A stretch of 64,000 nt of DNA from Cruorifilaria tuberocauda (taxonomy: Eukaryota > Nematoda > Chromadorea > Rhabditida > Onchocercidae), in assembly GCA_013365365.1 (NCBI GenBank), contig JABVXU010000010.1, forward strand, positions 372,001 through 436,000. Reading direction: 5' to 3'. Positions 1 to 13,082 of this stretch are shown here, piece after piece. Numbering within the stretch: the stretch's first letter is position 1; each line of letters starts with the position of its first letter. A program made the translations under genes and the position numbers. The notes beneath the pieces were generated by a model, which made no database searches, was not told the origin of the DNA, and worked only from the letters and a program-made list of their open reading frames with translations.

Positions 1-445
1 AGTCAATAGTATTTAAGAGTGAAATCTGCGAATGCAAAACTGATAACAGGCGAAAGCGGAATATTCACTGTTAAAGGAACTTTGTGCTAATGAAACAGTC
101 CACTAAGATGATGGTTTGAGTGATGTGTGAATGCATCGTCCCTGCAGATCTGCTTATATATTCGACAAACTGTTTAAACTTTACCAGTAGAGCTATTCGT
201 CTTTTTTTCGCCTCCACGTGCTTAGCAGACGGTCTCAGCTAGACATATTACGAAGTGGCGCAAACCAAATCATCTTCCCGCAGCGGAGCGGTCTCGTATT
301 TTTTTCGGAACAAGTGTTCTGAAACTTTTTGTTCCACTTTAAGACCTGTTCTATCTCTACGAGTAGTTTTCATCTAAGCTTGGAAGTTTTGTAAATCTTT
401 AACTCTACCATTTTGTGCTTAAAGTATAACCATTTTTCATTGTAG
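1..445. other. upstream intergenic segment of the CDC16-like gene
   Basis: I see no coding exon with splice sites here. The antisense reading frame over 370-558 is the shadow of the first exon of the gene to the right. A pyrimidine-rich stretch ending in TTGTAG at about 440-445 closes the segment and looks like a splice acceptor for a leader. The promoter is presumably inside this segment, but I recognise no specific element. Confidence 0.5.
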
Positions 446-446
446 C
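440..446 (+). promoter_or_regulatory. probable spliced-leader trans-splice acceptor before CDC16
   Basis: The sequence TTTTCATTGTAG ends at 445, only 12 bases before the chosen ATG at 458, and I find no donor upstream that would pair with it in cis. In nematodes this arrangement usually marks the place where a 22-nt spliced leader is joined. Choosing it also removes nearly all upstream ATGs except the one at 454, which opens a tiny out-of-frame frame overlapping the start. It is inferred only; RNA evidence is needed to exclude a cis-spliced 5' UTR. Confidence 0.5.
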
Positions 447-457
447 ACTTGGATGAA

Positions 458-3400
458 ATGGTGGGTAGAAATGCGATGAAACAGCGACCCATATCGGCGC
501 GTGAATCAACCATAAAAGATCTTGTACAATCACCCACATCATTACCTACGAGCAGCACGTAAATTTATTTATTCACTTCCAATGCATCTTTTATTCTTGA
601 GCATATTTGTCAGTTCACATAGGATTATTTCATGGAAGAAATGTAATGGTACTATATGCTTACCTAACAGTGATATGTCATGTCCATTTCTTGGTTGCTG
701 AATAGTGAAGAAACTTTAAATTTTGTCTAAATTTGACAAACAAACGGAGGAATTGGGTTTATGAAATTAAATAAGCTATGTGTTAATATATTGAGTACAT
801 TCCGTACAGTAGACATCACACATTACTTTGTCTATTGGTTGTTAACCCTCTTCTGTAAGAAACAGAACTCTTACCATTCGTATCAAGTTTCTGTATATCC
901 ATCAAAGTTTGGAACATCTTAAATTTAATTTTGAATTATCTAATAATTTATCTTTTGATTTCTTTTCTTCCTTTCAGATCTGCGCTGTCAACGCCAGTGG
1001 ATGCTTCATCTCGAGTACTTTTAACAAGTGATGGGCAATGTGAATTTAGAGAAATAGATAATCTAATTCAGAGGTACTTAACAAGCGCACAGTATAAAAC
1101 CGCATTGTTTTGGGCGGATAAACGATTAGCATTATGTCGGAGGAATGGATCCCAACCATCACTCGTTGATATGGCTCGGTTTATCAAGGTTTGTGAATCA
1201 AAGTATTAAATTTTATGATTTGTTGACGTACCTAAAATTTAATATATTATTCTGCAGTTAGAAATAAGCATCTCAAATAGAGAGGTATTGCAAAGTTCGT
1301 ATACAATTGTTCAAGCTCGAAATTTGTAAGAAAACTCTGAATTATAATAGAATGCATAGCCTTTGAAAATCTTGGAACTTCTTATTGGTGGGTGGATATT
1401 ATGCTAATCAAGTACGTAATTTTTTTATTTATATTCCACTGAAATATAGTAATTTTTAAAACATTTTTTGAAGGTTTTGGCAGCTGCTGGAGAATGGACA
1501 CGTTTGATGGCTTACTGTGATCGTCATGAACTTATAATGAAACACATATTTTTTGCTTACTTTTATGTAAATGCGCTTTATAAGAGGAAATTATTTCTCG
1601 ACATACTCAAATTAAAATTGGGAACTGGGGTAGGTTTTTTTTTTATATTTCTTATCTCAATTTCCTATCGCTTTAATATTTCTTAGCATCCACGTTTTTA
1701 TAAGTATTGCAAAAGCGAGATTGATTTATATGAGTAATAAGATATTGGTTTCCCATTGCAGAAATTTCGAACATACAATTAATAATTCTGCTTTTTTAAA
1801 GGATCGGTATGATCTCATATTTTCCATTATGCCCAATATGGTTCAACTTTCCAAACCAAAGTCTTTCGCCTCAAGTTCTGAAGAAACAGCTGAGCTTGAT
1901 AAAATGTCAGAAGATTTGCAGGTGACATTTTTCGAAATTAATGCTATCGTTTGATAAAAGTTTTTATTTTTATTTCAAATTCTGTTGAATTAGTAAGCAC
2001 ATTGAGATGGTTGCATTCAAATCTTTCTTTTTCTCAATCTTTAGATCGAAGCAGGAGTATTGCTTTTGTTAGGAAAAGCTTATTTGATGACTCAAAATCG
2101 TCGCGCAGCATTCTCTTGCTTACAAGGAGCCGTTTATAAAGATGATTCTTGTATAGAAGCATTTGAGCTTATCCAAAAATATCGACTTTTTTCAAAACAG
2201 CGCTTTGAAGAATTAATTGAAAGGTCATTGATTTAGTTTGCTGCTTTCTTCATTTCTTTATTTTTATTTATTTGTTCTGCACACCCATAGTATTTTAGAG
2301 TCTTCGTAGTTAAAAAATTTTGAAACTCCATCAACATTTTTTCAGGTCTGGCGACAAAAGCAGTATGATTGTGGCTCTTCGAAACTGTTACTTTTCTCAG
2401 GGAAATAAAAACGCAAGTTTAGAAAATCTTGTTATTGAAAATATTTCTGCTTAATTTTATTTTTTTTTACTTCATTGTTGCATTTGTTTTGCAGTTGAAT
2501 TCGGATACTTCAGTAAACGAAGCTTTAGCAACAGATTTATCAATTCTTACTGCACGAGCCGCGCATTTGTATCAAACTGGAGATCTCGTTGGAGCTTATA
2601 ATATTACGAATGAAATTTTGAATGAAGCTGGCATGTTTCAGGTGCAGTTTTTTTGTTTAAGAAAATTAGTATAAGAAATTGAGCACATTTATTCTTAGTA
2701 ATGTTATGAGATATTCCAGTATGAAGCTAGTAATAGATGAATATACTAACAACTTTGATTAATTTTATGATCTTTGTTCACTTTTTAACTTCCTTGTGAT
2801 CTTTGTTCGTTACTGATTTCTAATTTTTTGTGGTTGAATTATTTGTCAAAAAAAAATGTTTTGTCGCATATTGCTGTGAAACTAGTACAACTTTTTTTTT
2901 CAAATTTCATTCCTCTCTTTAGAAGATACATTTATTCATTATTGTCATATGATTTCTAGCTTTAGGATTGTTTGTTAATTCATATCGCAACCTTGGTACA
3001 GTTAAAAAAATTCGAAAGTCTCTTTATATTAGCACATCAGTTAGTCGATAGTCAACCAGATAATGAAGTTAGTTGGTATACCGTTGGTTGCTACTATTAT
3101 TCTATTGGACATCTGGGAGCAGCAAAAAATTTTTTTAGTAGGTTTTGAACTTTCTTAGATTTTGTGAGAAATTCTGTAATTTTTGCTGTTAATAAGTTCG
3201 ATTTTAAATGAGAAATATGGAAACAGCATTAATTTGTGAGTTTATTATTATGTTGGACTCGGTTTTTATTTCAAAGCATGTTGAGTTGAATCTTATAGGA
3301 CGCTAAAAAAAAGCTTTTTCGTGTTTCTATTTACGGTGTCAGATACGAAGATAATGTTGAATAAGTGGAGTCTTTATAAAACTTTTTAGATAAATGTACA

Positions 3401-6191
3401 TCGATGAACTGTACGTTTGGTGAAGGTTGGCTGGCGTTTGGACATGCACTTACTGCAGAATCAGAGCATGAACAAGCGATGAATTGCTATTTGAGGGTAA
3501 GACATTTAAGATGAATCCTGAAATATTCAAACAATATATCATTAAGTTTGAATGGATTGACCGTAAATCAGTTTGCATTCTGATTTTTTATTTTTATTTG
3601 TTATCATTGTTTCCTATTACTTTCTTTTTCTATTTCAAATATAAATTATCAAATAAAAGTTAGTATGTAAATGTTTTTCTATACCTAACTTTAACTTCCC
3701 GTGTGAGACAAAAGAAATTGTTTTCTTTAATCTTCAATTTAATCCCATCTACAAATTATTAGGTTCTTGAAGTGAATAACTGGAATTATAAAATCTTCAT
3801 GTTATAGGCATCGCGGGTGCTGGAAGGTAGCTTCGAACCGTTGCTATACATAGGACTGGAATACGCTTATGCAAATAATACAAAATTGGCACAAGATTTT
3901 TTGAAGGACGCAGCTGAAATAGCTGGTGATAATGCACTTGTATTACATGAGCAAGGTTGCATTTGCTATATGAAAAAAGAGTGGAAAAGTATGTTTTTGA
4001 TTTTCGTGGTTTCAGAAGATCTGAATTTTTGAAAAATGTTTTTTCTCTAAGTTCTTAAACAACCGTTTTTAATTGTGGGCCATGATTAATAGTTATCCCT
4101 TCTTGTTGTAAAAAAAATTAATTTCCGTTTTGCATTTTAAACAGAGAGTGTCAGATATATGTTCAAATTTCTTATTCTGAGCCAAACATTTGCTCATATT
4201 CCGTATTCCCATGCACTAGAGGTCTAGAGTAGGAATTATATCATTCATTATATTTAAATTATTCCTGAACTCCTTATTTTGACAGATGTATGAAATAACT
4301 GATAGCGTCGAAGGATGATGGACTATATGCTAGAAGTTGTATAGAGGCAGAAATATATTGTAACTGTTTTATCAAGTTTGGATAAAAATAAACTTTAAAA
4401 TAGTGGAAGAAATATTAAATAAATCCTGTTTGTTTAACAGATGAAGGAATTCTATCTTGCAGCCATAATTAGTGCCTGAAAATTTTTTAGATGCTGAAAC
4501 ATTTTTCACCAAAGCTCTGTTGTTAGCATACAACGAGACAAATGAATCTGCTCAAATATGTGATTTGCTGAACCGGCCATTGAGTGAATTTTGGGAACCG
4601 CTGGTAAATAATTTAGGGCATGTAAAATGCAAACTCGGATCTTATGAGGAGGCCATCAAGTTTCATCAGTAAGCTATCTGGAAATGTTACATTTCCATTC
4701 TCTAACTTTACCCAAGATTCACTTTGTGGAGAACCTTATTGAACTTATTGTAGAGCTATGAATCGGTCTATATCTTCTGACAATTTTGCTGTTAATAAAT
4801 TTTTGACTTTCTGCATCTTTAGAATTTTGCATTTTTTCCATTAATTATTGCTTCACTAATTATTATCACCCCTACACCAATCAATTATTGGGCATAATTT
4901 CGGTAAGTAGCAATAATATATATTTTCTTTAATTAAGGAAAGCGCTTTTAATGTGTCCAGGGAAGTTAGGTCCAAATGCCGGACTAGCGATAGCAGCAGG
5001 ACGAGCTGGAGACATTGATCGAGCTGTCCATTATTTTCATAAATCACTTAATGTGGATCCACATAACAAGGTATTATAGATCTTCTCTGTTTTAAAGATT
5101 ATATCTAAATTTTTGATATGTTTTGAATGGAAAAATCTAAAAGTTTATTGTAATTGAATTTTAACAAACTAAAAGCAAAAATTCATGCCTTATCTGGCTT
5201 AGCTTTTTTATCTTTATCATTCGCTGATTTGTCATTTTGCTTATTTTATGACTTCACACTGAAATTTAAATCATATAATTGTGACATAAACAAGCAACTT
5301 CATCTTTTTAAGTTTGTATTGGGAGCAAACTTGGTGGAAATTACTCCTTTACGGTTTTAAAGAAAATTTGATTATCCATTAAATTAAATTGGTTTTATTC
5401 CCTAAGCTGTAGAGCTGATTGAGGAAGTATATAGGTTTCGTAGGTCTCTTTGTCATCATTCTTCTTTCCAGAAAATCTCACAATGTCTGATTTATTTTAT
5501 TTAATTTACGTACTATCGCCAGTCGGAGTGGCTTGACTTTTTTTTTGGTGTTTTGTATGAGAAATATTTTCTCATGGTTAATACTAATCTTTAGCTATGT
5601 AAAATCTTATTTAGTTTCTAATATTACAATATTTTCAGGTGCTGGAGCAAGGACTTCATCAACTCATGCATTTTTTGGGGACGCATTCCAATTTCTTAGC
5701 ATTGTATACTAAAACTCCAACTCTTATAACTGGAGTTCGTTTTTGAAAAAGTTGTAAAATTTTGAAGATTTTAATAAGCTTTTTTCCTTTCTATTTTCAT
5801 ATCAGTTCATGCAAGCAATATTGCAGTCATTCGAAAAATTCATGGTGACGAAAGCTGATTTAGAAGGAGATTCTCATGAAAAACAAGCTCAGCAAAAAGC
5901 ATTGGAAACGCTGAAGAGGAAACGTACAAAACGTGGCCTTCAGGAAGACTGCGGAAAGTTTGTAAATCGTCCACATACTTTTCGTTACTTTAGGAATTGG
6001 CATGTCTGATTTGTAAACTTTCTTATACTGTACCGTGTTTGTTTTAATGAGTCTATATGAATTATGGGAGAAATCATTAAATCTAAATAAGTTTTTGGAT
6101 ATTTCTATTGAATATGTTTTTTTTCAGGAAAGTGTCGGATCAGCGTGCAAAAACACATGATATCAATTCAACGGATGTTGAAATGACTTGA
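458..6191 (+). CDS. cdc-16 (emb-27 ortholog): anaphase-promoting complex TPR subunit CDC16/APC6 (18 exons; in-frame TGA in exon 4)
   Basis: APC6/CDC16 is a tetratricopeptide-repeat scaffold of the APC/C ubiquitin ligase that drives mitotic and meiotic exit. Exons by splice site and phase are 458-558, 978-1188, 1258-1325, 1351-1411, 1474-1629, 1687-1733, 1762-1921, 2045-2223, 2346-2412, 2495-2641, 2966-3137, 3390-3496, 3808-3988, 4473-4668, 4938-5070, 5639-5734, 5806-5957 and 6128-6191, about 765 codons; human is about 620. Family signatures include [55 protein letters not shown] and [15 protein letters not shown], which track human CDC16 closely through the C-terminal TPRs. The tail is lysine- and arginine-rich. 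Oddities: TGA at 1364-1366 in the only frame that matches the family; two very short introns (1326-1350, 1734-1761); a GC donor at 2413; a GTTCGT donor at 5735. Exons 1, 4-7 and 16 are the least certain. The family call is very sure. Confidence 0.88.
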
Positions 6192-6275
6192 AAAAACCGC
6201 GATTGTGCTTTCTTTCAAAATTTATTTATTACTGATAAAATTATTTGTCTGTTGCTTCAACGCTGGCTTATCAGT

Positions 6276-6281
6276 AATAAA
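6276..6281 (+). terminator. polyadenylation signal of the CDC16-like gene
   Basis: An AATAAA hexamer lies 85 bases after the stop codon at 6191, with a second AATAAA-like run about 30 bases further on. Spacing fits a short nematode 3' UTR. The cleavage point itself cannot be seen. Confidence 0.5.
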
Positions 6282-6284
6282 AGT

Positions 6285-7410
6285 ATGAAGTCGGAATCTG
6301 GATACTAATAAAATCTTATATATCGGTCTCAAAATTGTTTCGATTATAACACTTTTTGAACTAGTGTTCTTTTTTTGATTCACGAGTTGCTGGAGAAATG
6401 TGTATTTTATAAGAAGTAATCGTAATATTCAAACATTTCTCATCGGGTGTTGAATGGATTTGCTTCTTAGACTCAAAAGTGTGTTATGCCGTTGAAGGGC
6501 GGAATTGGGTGATTTTAGTGATGGACCCCTTACTAGATCAGAGGTTGTTTGTTTTGTATTCTAAATTTAAAGAAATCTGTGAAAATAAGTTTATGACAGT
6601 TAGGTGAGTTGAAAAAACAAGGTTAGTAACAAGAGAATAGAAACCTTGGGATTGATTAGTTTTAGAAACGGTCAGTGAAATACATTTAATGAAGAAACAG
6701 GTTAGAACAGTTCGTAGTATTTTCAAGTGATTTATAACTTTCGAAAAATTGTATTTATATAATCATTTATAACTGAGATATTAGTTTTATGTTGCAAACA
6801 ATCCTCTCAATTTCACGTTCTGCAGTCATGCGAAATTAAAATTGCCGAGTATTTCAGGAACGGGAATTTTAATTTTATTTTGAAATTTAGACAAAATCAA
6901 GTCTTAAAGTTTTAAAAGATTCTCTTAATTGAAAATTGTGCTAAGTCGTTTCACATATTGGGGAAAATTCGGTTCAAAGTTCTTTGTACAGTACAAAGTC
7001 CAAAGTTTATCATACAGTAGTTTTAACATTGGTTTACATAAATTTTCTAGCAACAGGTAATTTTAGTTTATTCAGATATTATACAAATTGAAATTCTGAT
7101 TGGGAGATCTGATTAGATTATTCAGAATTTCTCGAATTGAGAAACAGCTGGAAACTCAACTGTAATAGTATTATGAACACTCCTAATGTTAGAAGTCTTT
7201 TCTATTCATCGTTTAGGTGTTGTGGATAAATTCATTCTAATTTTGATCTGCTATGGATCGATTGACACGAATAAGAAATACTATCTTCATTTCAATATGA
7301 ATAACTTCTAATATAGATTGTTAAAATTTATTTGAATAAATCAGTGCATTTTGATGGGGGAAGATGAAGAGGTAATTATGTGGCGGATGATTATGATTAC
7401 ATTGCTGCAG
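6285..7410. other. intergenic spacer, no gene seen
   Basis: About 1.1 kb of AT-rich sequence separates the CDC16 and thiolase genes. The only open frame of note, on the minus strand at 6538-6726, has no family resemblance and no convincing splice signals. It ends in TTGCTGCAG at 7402-7410, an acceptor-like site 11 bases before the thiolase ATG that could receive a spliced leader. I see no repeats or RNA genes. Confidence 0.45.
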
Positions 7411-7421
7411 AATTTAAGGCA

Positions 7422-10400
7422 ATGTTACGCTGTTTGTTATCCATAAACTGTGGTGATATATACCGAGTCAGACCTCTGCATACGATACGGTGTTGTTTCT
7501 CGAGCTCAACAGCATTCGCCACATCTAGGAAAACTTTTTCGAAACCTGATCGACCAAATATTGTCCTTGTTGATGCGGTACGTACACCTTTTCTACAATC
7601 GAGAACAATGTTTAAGAATATGATGGCTGTGGATTTGCAACGAGCAGCTCTTTTAGGTATTGTTTTCCTCCACTGATTTTGTAATCAGATGATAAGTCTT
7701 TTTGCATCCTGGACTTATAATTGTTTTTGGAAGATTTGGAAGAATTCAAAATAGGTTTCAAATAAAGTATCACATTTGTTACATACCTCTGAAGAAAACT
7801 GACTGTGTTAATCATTTTATATCAGATTATGAAAACGATAATTATGTATGGTAATAAGCAAAAGCGTTCCTTATCCTGAAAGTATTTTAAATTTCAACTG
7901 CAGCCTTAGTTGATCGGACGAAAGTGAGTTTGGAGGAAATAGGACATATTGCTTGTGGTACTGTGATACAGGAAAATAAGACGAGTAACGTAGCACGGGA
8001 AGCTGCGTTAATGGCTGGATTCTCGAAAAAGGTGTGATTTATGAAGCTTTGTGCATGATTGCAGAAAGTATTGGAAAAGTTGTAAAAACTTTTAAACATC
8101 TCTAGTCTTTTCTGTTTTATTTCCCTTTTTTATCATCACTTCTAATAGTTCTTCCTTCTTCCTTCTTCCTTTACCCAAAAAGATGAAACTGTTTCAGCTT
8201 TTTTGCTGCGTTTTCATTTTAGCTTAAGTACATTCAATTTATGAATAAATTTAGGTACCAGCGCATACGGTTACATTGGCTTGCATTTCGTCAAATGTTG
8301 CAATAACTGATATTATGAATATGCTTGCAACAGGTTACTGTAATATAGGTATTGCTGGTGGTGTTGAGTTACTCTCTGATGTCCCAATCCGATATAATCG
8401 GAAAGTACGCTTTTCTCACTTATTTTTGTTATCCATATCGTTTCTTTTTTTAAATACTTCGTATTCAATTCGAGAGATGAGTTATTTTTAAAGCAATTTT
8501 TTAATATTATTTCAAAAGAGTCTCTTTTAAATAGAATCTTGTTTTTCAGGCACGTTCAGCAATGCTTTCTCTGGATAAAGCAAAGAAGCTTTCTGATAAG
8601 TTGATGGAAGTGAGAAATATAGCAGTAAATATCTTCTCACCTGAATTACCAATTGTCGCTGAATTTACAACTGGTGAAACAATGGGAAAGAGCGGTGATA
8701 GACTAGCTGCTGCATTCGGCGTATCTAGGCGGTTAATAATTATATTTCAGTCTAGATAATTTAATGAATTGTAGAATGGTTATTTGAAAAAAACGATTTA
8801 GTTGAATTTTATGCTGAAGTAGTGAATCAACGTAATGACCAGTTTTGTTCTATCGGGATAAACATATCAAAATGGTTTTCCTACTTTTCAACTTCTAATT
8901 TCAGCGAACAAGATGAATTTGCTCTTCGTTCACATATGCTTGCTGATCGTGCAACGAAAGAGAATCTTCTCACTGATGTTATATCAGTTTTCGTACCCGG
9001 TAGCAAGCCGATCATAGTTCGAAAAGATAATGGTATCCGTGTTTCATCGATGGAAAAATTATCTCAGTTGAAGCCAGCTTTCGTAAAATCTCATGGAACC
9101 ATTACTGCTGGTGGGTTTACTTTGAATTCGAAAAATTGTGAACATGGAGGGATGTGGAATCAAGCAGCGGATAAGTTCTGCAGTTTTTTAATGGAAAAGG
9201 AATAAAGTTTCTTGATGCTGTATTCTTTTATTGAATGTTTTAAGATCTGGGAAATTAAGCGATAATTGAATAAGAACGTTATTTAGACAAGAACTGGAAT
9301 AACATGTCTTTATGGGTTGATCTCTGTTTATGATGTTTTGAATTGTTCATTTTTGTTTTAATATTGAATTGTTCATAATTCTATTAATTTCCATGATTTA
9401 CCATCTTCCAAATATTACAATTTAAACAATTGCATTGCTCTTAATAAAGATAAGGACAAAATTATTAATTTCTAAATTTAATATCTCAATACGAATAGAA
9501 GCTAGGAAATAGTAATTAATATTTAATATACTCTTTTTTGCCGGATCCTATTTGTCATTGTATTTGGAAACCAAAGGTTTAAGACAAGTTGCAACTCAAT
9601 AAGGAACAAAGTAATCAATATCAAAATGTTGCATTAATATACCATAATTTGTTGTATGATTTGTAGGCAATTCTTCATTCCTCACAGATGGCGCGTCCGC
9701 TTCGCTGATAATGACAGAAGATTACGCGTTAAAGAAAGGTTATAAACCAAAGGCTTACCTGAGAGATTTCCAGTATGTAGCACAAGATCCAATCGATCAA
9801 CTTCTTCTTTCACCTGCCTATGCAATTCCCAAATTGATGGATAAAGTGCAGATTTTAATTTTATATCTTGAACTTTTGTAATTTTTGACTGATTTTAATT
9901 TTCTTTTTTATAATTTCGTGATCTGGATTTAGGTTGGATTAACTTTAGAAGATGTTGATGTTTTTGAAATTCATGAAGCTTTTGCTGGACAAATTCTTGC
10001 CAACTTGAATGCTATGGATTCAGATTATTTTTGCAAGGTACTTTTTCCCTGAATTTAATTTTTAACTTTTTTCGTCAACTTCTTCCGGATAAATTGTTTC
10101 CTGCTCCTTTAAAATTGTATTAAAAAAGTTTTTCAGGAAATGTTGAAACGATCAGCAAAATATGGACGTATACCGGAAGAGAAATTGAATACTTGGGGTG
10201 GTAGTCTTTCACTTGGACACCCATTTGGTGCAACAGGAATACGATTGGTATCTCATGCAGTAAACAGATTACGACATGAACAAAGCATGATTTATATTTC
10301 TTTTATTAAAATTCCACTTGAATAAATTGCAAATAAAGAAAATCAAACATTCAAAGCGTGGTAAAAAAAGTGAATAACATAGTTTAAGTGCTCATGAATC

Positions 10401-10726
10401 TCTTCCAGGAATTCGTTGTGGGAATGTATTTAATGCTTGATTGCATCACATTGGAATATACTAAACAACTGAGCAGTTGAGAAAAAATGATACTTTTCTT
10501 GTTTACTTGAAGTAAATGTTCTTACTATATTGATTAAAATTAACTGAAAGAAAATGAGTTATCGCACGAAATTGATAGACAAGATGATTAAAGTCCATTT
10601 TAGTTTTCTTCGGTGCACTATGTAAAATCTTTATTTTTTTTTGTTACAGAACATCTGGGAATTGTAGCTGCATGCGCTGCAGGTGGGCATGGAGTCGCTA
10701 TGCTCATTGAAAATTATCCGAAGTAG
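7422..10726 (+). CDS. hadhb-like (C. elegans B0303.3 ortholog): mitochondrial trifunctional protein subunit beta (3-ketoacyl-CoA thiolase)
   Basis: The enzyme cleaves 3-ketoacyl-CoA with CoA in the last step of mitochondrial long-chain fatty-acid beta-oxidation, in complex with the alpha subunit. Nine exons: 7422-7656, 7904-8031, 8255-8404, 8550-8731, 8905-9110, 9667-9845, 9933-10037, 10137-10284 and 10650-10726, giving 469 residues against 474 in human. The N-terminus is basic, Ser/Cys-rich and without acids, as in a mitochondrial presequence. Thiolase landmarks are the nucleophilic Cys in TLACISSN (exon 3), [37 protein letters not shown] with the active-site His, and AACAAGGHG with the second catalytic Cys. 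The start at 7422 was chosen because an earlier ATG at 7378 is out of frame and the frame needs a targeting peptide. The last intron begins with GC, not GT, and fits only that way. Confidence in identity is very high. Confidence 0.95.
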
Positions 10727-12055
10727 GTACAATTTAAGTAATAGCAAATTAGCTGTCTGTGATTTTATGTATAGAAAAAAATTGAATACAATGTGATTGA
10801 TTTATGCACAGCACTTTGTTCATATTTTTTATCACGATTTTCTTATCTCTTCTATTGTAATGATCTAATTTTTGTGTTTTATGTCTATTAGTATATGGTA
10901 CACTTCTTAGACTTTATATTTACATTTTTTCGTTGGAGATCTTTTCGAATTTCGTATCTTAGTAAACAGTGGTCATTATCAATTGGTCAATTTTCATTTT
11001 ATTTATATCAAACTTAACACAAACTGCTTAAGTTTCTCTTGTGGTTTTCAAGATATTAAATATTCGATCGGAAAGATTGCTTTCTTATTAAGCAATGATG
11101 CCCTTTGATTAAACTAAATGACTACCTCAGTAACTTGAAACTATGAACCGTTATTCATTTTAAATCCGAGTCGTATTGTTTGATATAAAAATGTTTGGCA
11201 GATTATATACATATCACATTATCCAAATATTGAATGCGTTTATTATGTTTGTATATGGAGGTGTTGGTGGGTACAATGATTCTGTTATTAGGTAATGTGA
11301 TAAGGCTGTCAATAAAATTAAGTCACAATAAACATGATCATGTCAGTATACATGAAGTACATAATGATTTCTCTTCGCTGATTGGAAATTTGACCTCTGC
11401 TGATTGAAATTTTCCATTTGTTATGAATAAGATCAAAAGGAAGCCGAAAAAATCTTTTATTAGATCAGTATCCTTATTTACAATTGCTATTGATAAAATG
11501 AGAGTTTATAAAAGACTGATAATTGAATTCAATCAAAAATGGTAACGAAAATGAGATGAGGAAGATTGGAGTTGTTACCTTTTCTTGGAGAAGCTTCGAA
11601 ATGATAGATATTGATATCATCATTCATGCAAAAATTAAGGAGGTCCCATCTTTTCACTAATTCAGTATTCCCTTCTATTCCTTCGAAATATTCAATATTG
11701 AAAAGAAAGATGTCATTTGATATTGCAAAACTTTTCTTTTTGCATTATCGCATCATTTTCATTGTGTTTGGAAGCTTTTAGATGTAATCATTCGCTAAAT
11801 CTAACTGCCGAGGAATTGAGAGAATTCGGAATCTTTTTCGGTACAAATAGATAACATTGAAGAGAGGTAAAGATGAAGAGACAATTTTATAGCCTAGCTA
11901 TATATAGTATGGCTTTAAGGCCAACCTCATGATAGCAAATGGGCCTAAGCAAATGGGCAAAAAGAAAAGAAATCGATTGTTGACTATTGCTGTACCGAGA
12001 CACTCAACTGGTTCAACAAATATATCTGAAAGCTTATCAAATCGCTCATCCATCC

Positions 12056-12085
12056 TTCTCTCTCTCTCTCCCTCTCTCTCTTCCT
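12056..12085. repeat. CT microsatellite
   Basis: An imperfect (CT)n tract of about 30 bases with single C interruptions. It is one of at least five pyrimidine tracts in the 12-16.5 kb interval. Confidence 0.85.
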
Positions 12086-13051
12086 CATTTATTAAACATT
12101 TATTTTCTTTTAAATAAATTTTGAAATTTTTATACGATATAATTTTGCATTTTAATTAGTATTGAGAATTTCGATGATATTTTATGGCTAAAGTCTTTTA
12201 TTTAGTTTTAACTTCTTTTTTGTGTTTATGTGTTAACAGAAGGAATTGGGAATTATGCCGCTTTATTAAATTCAATTACCTTTTTTAAAATGTGAAATTA
12301 GCAAGAAGAAATAATAGAAGAGCAGTTAAGACGATAGTTGCGGAATTTAAATTTTCTTCAATCAGCGATTTCTCTATTGCAGAAACTAACATATCATATT
12401 TCTTGTGATAGTTCATGGTATTGTTAGAATGATTTAATTTCAAGGAAATTTATGAAAATTCTGCTATTAACCTTTGTTCACGTTTGTTGAATCACACTGT
12501 ACCATAATATAAAAGATAAAATTATCTATCACATTTCGCATGATAACGTGATTTAATTGCAGCCAACTCCATTTTTATCGTTTTCAGTAATTAAATTGAT
12601 ATTTCGTATTTTTAATCAACAAAGAGTTATTGCACCTTATACTCGCATTTCAGACAGGTGTGACTTTGAGCATTTATGGAGCTTTTTTCAAATTTCAATT
12701 ATGAATAAAAATGTATTATGAAATTGGGATAGGATGGAGGAGGAAGGAAATTACACTTCTTAGAAATGAATGAATACGTAAAGTTTACGTATGACAACAA
12801 AGCCTCTTCTATGCTTTTTCTTTCCTATCGTTTTTGATTTAAATACGGCAAGTTTTCCAGCACGAATTCAAAACAATTTTATTTAGCTTTTGACAATTCT
12901 CAGAGAAGAGAGCTCCGACAAAGTCGAAAAGAGAATTATACAATTAGTCGTTTTAGATTTTCAATAATTTGAATGAAATTTATTCATCTGTCTAAATAAT
13001 ACATTAATCGTTTAGGCTCTCTTATTTTTGATCCTGTTCGTACTGGATTTA

Positions 13052-13052
<1 letters not shown>

Positions 13053-13081
<29 letters not shown>
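13053..13081. repeat. CT microsatellite
   Basis: A (CT)n run with one TTT interruption, about 29 bases, in intergenic sequence. Confidence 0.85.

Positions 13082-13082
<1 letters not shown>

Noticed and set aside
370..558. 62-codon minus-strand open frame
   Set aside because: It is exactly antisense to the first CDC16 exon, which has a donor in the right phase; no independent support.
9111..9205. Readthrough of thiolase exon 5 to a stop at 9205
   Set aside because: The donor G|GTGGGT at 9110 and the acceptor at 9666 restore an exact match to the thiolase family ([14 protein letters not shown]); the readthrough is intronic.
11117..11130. ACTACCTCA, a let-7 seed match on the plus strand (TGAGGTAGT on the minus strand)
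   Set aside because: It is a single short match 400 bases beyond the thiolase stop, with no hairpin around it to suggest a let-7-family precursor and no second site.
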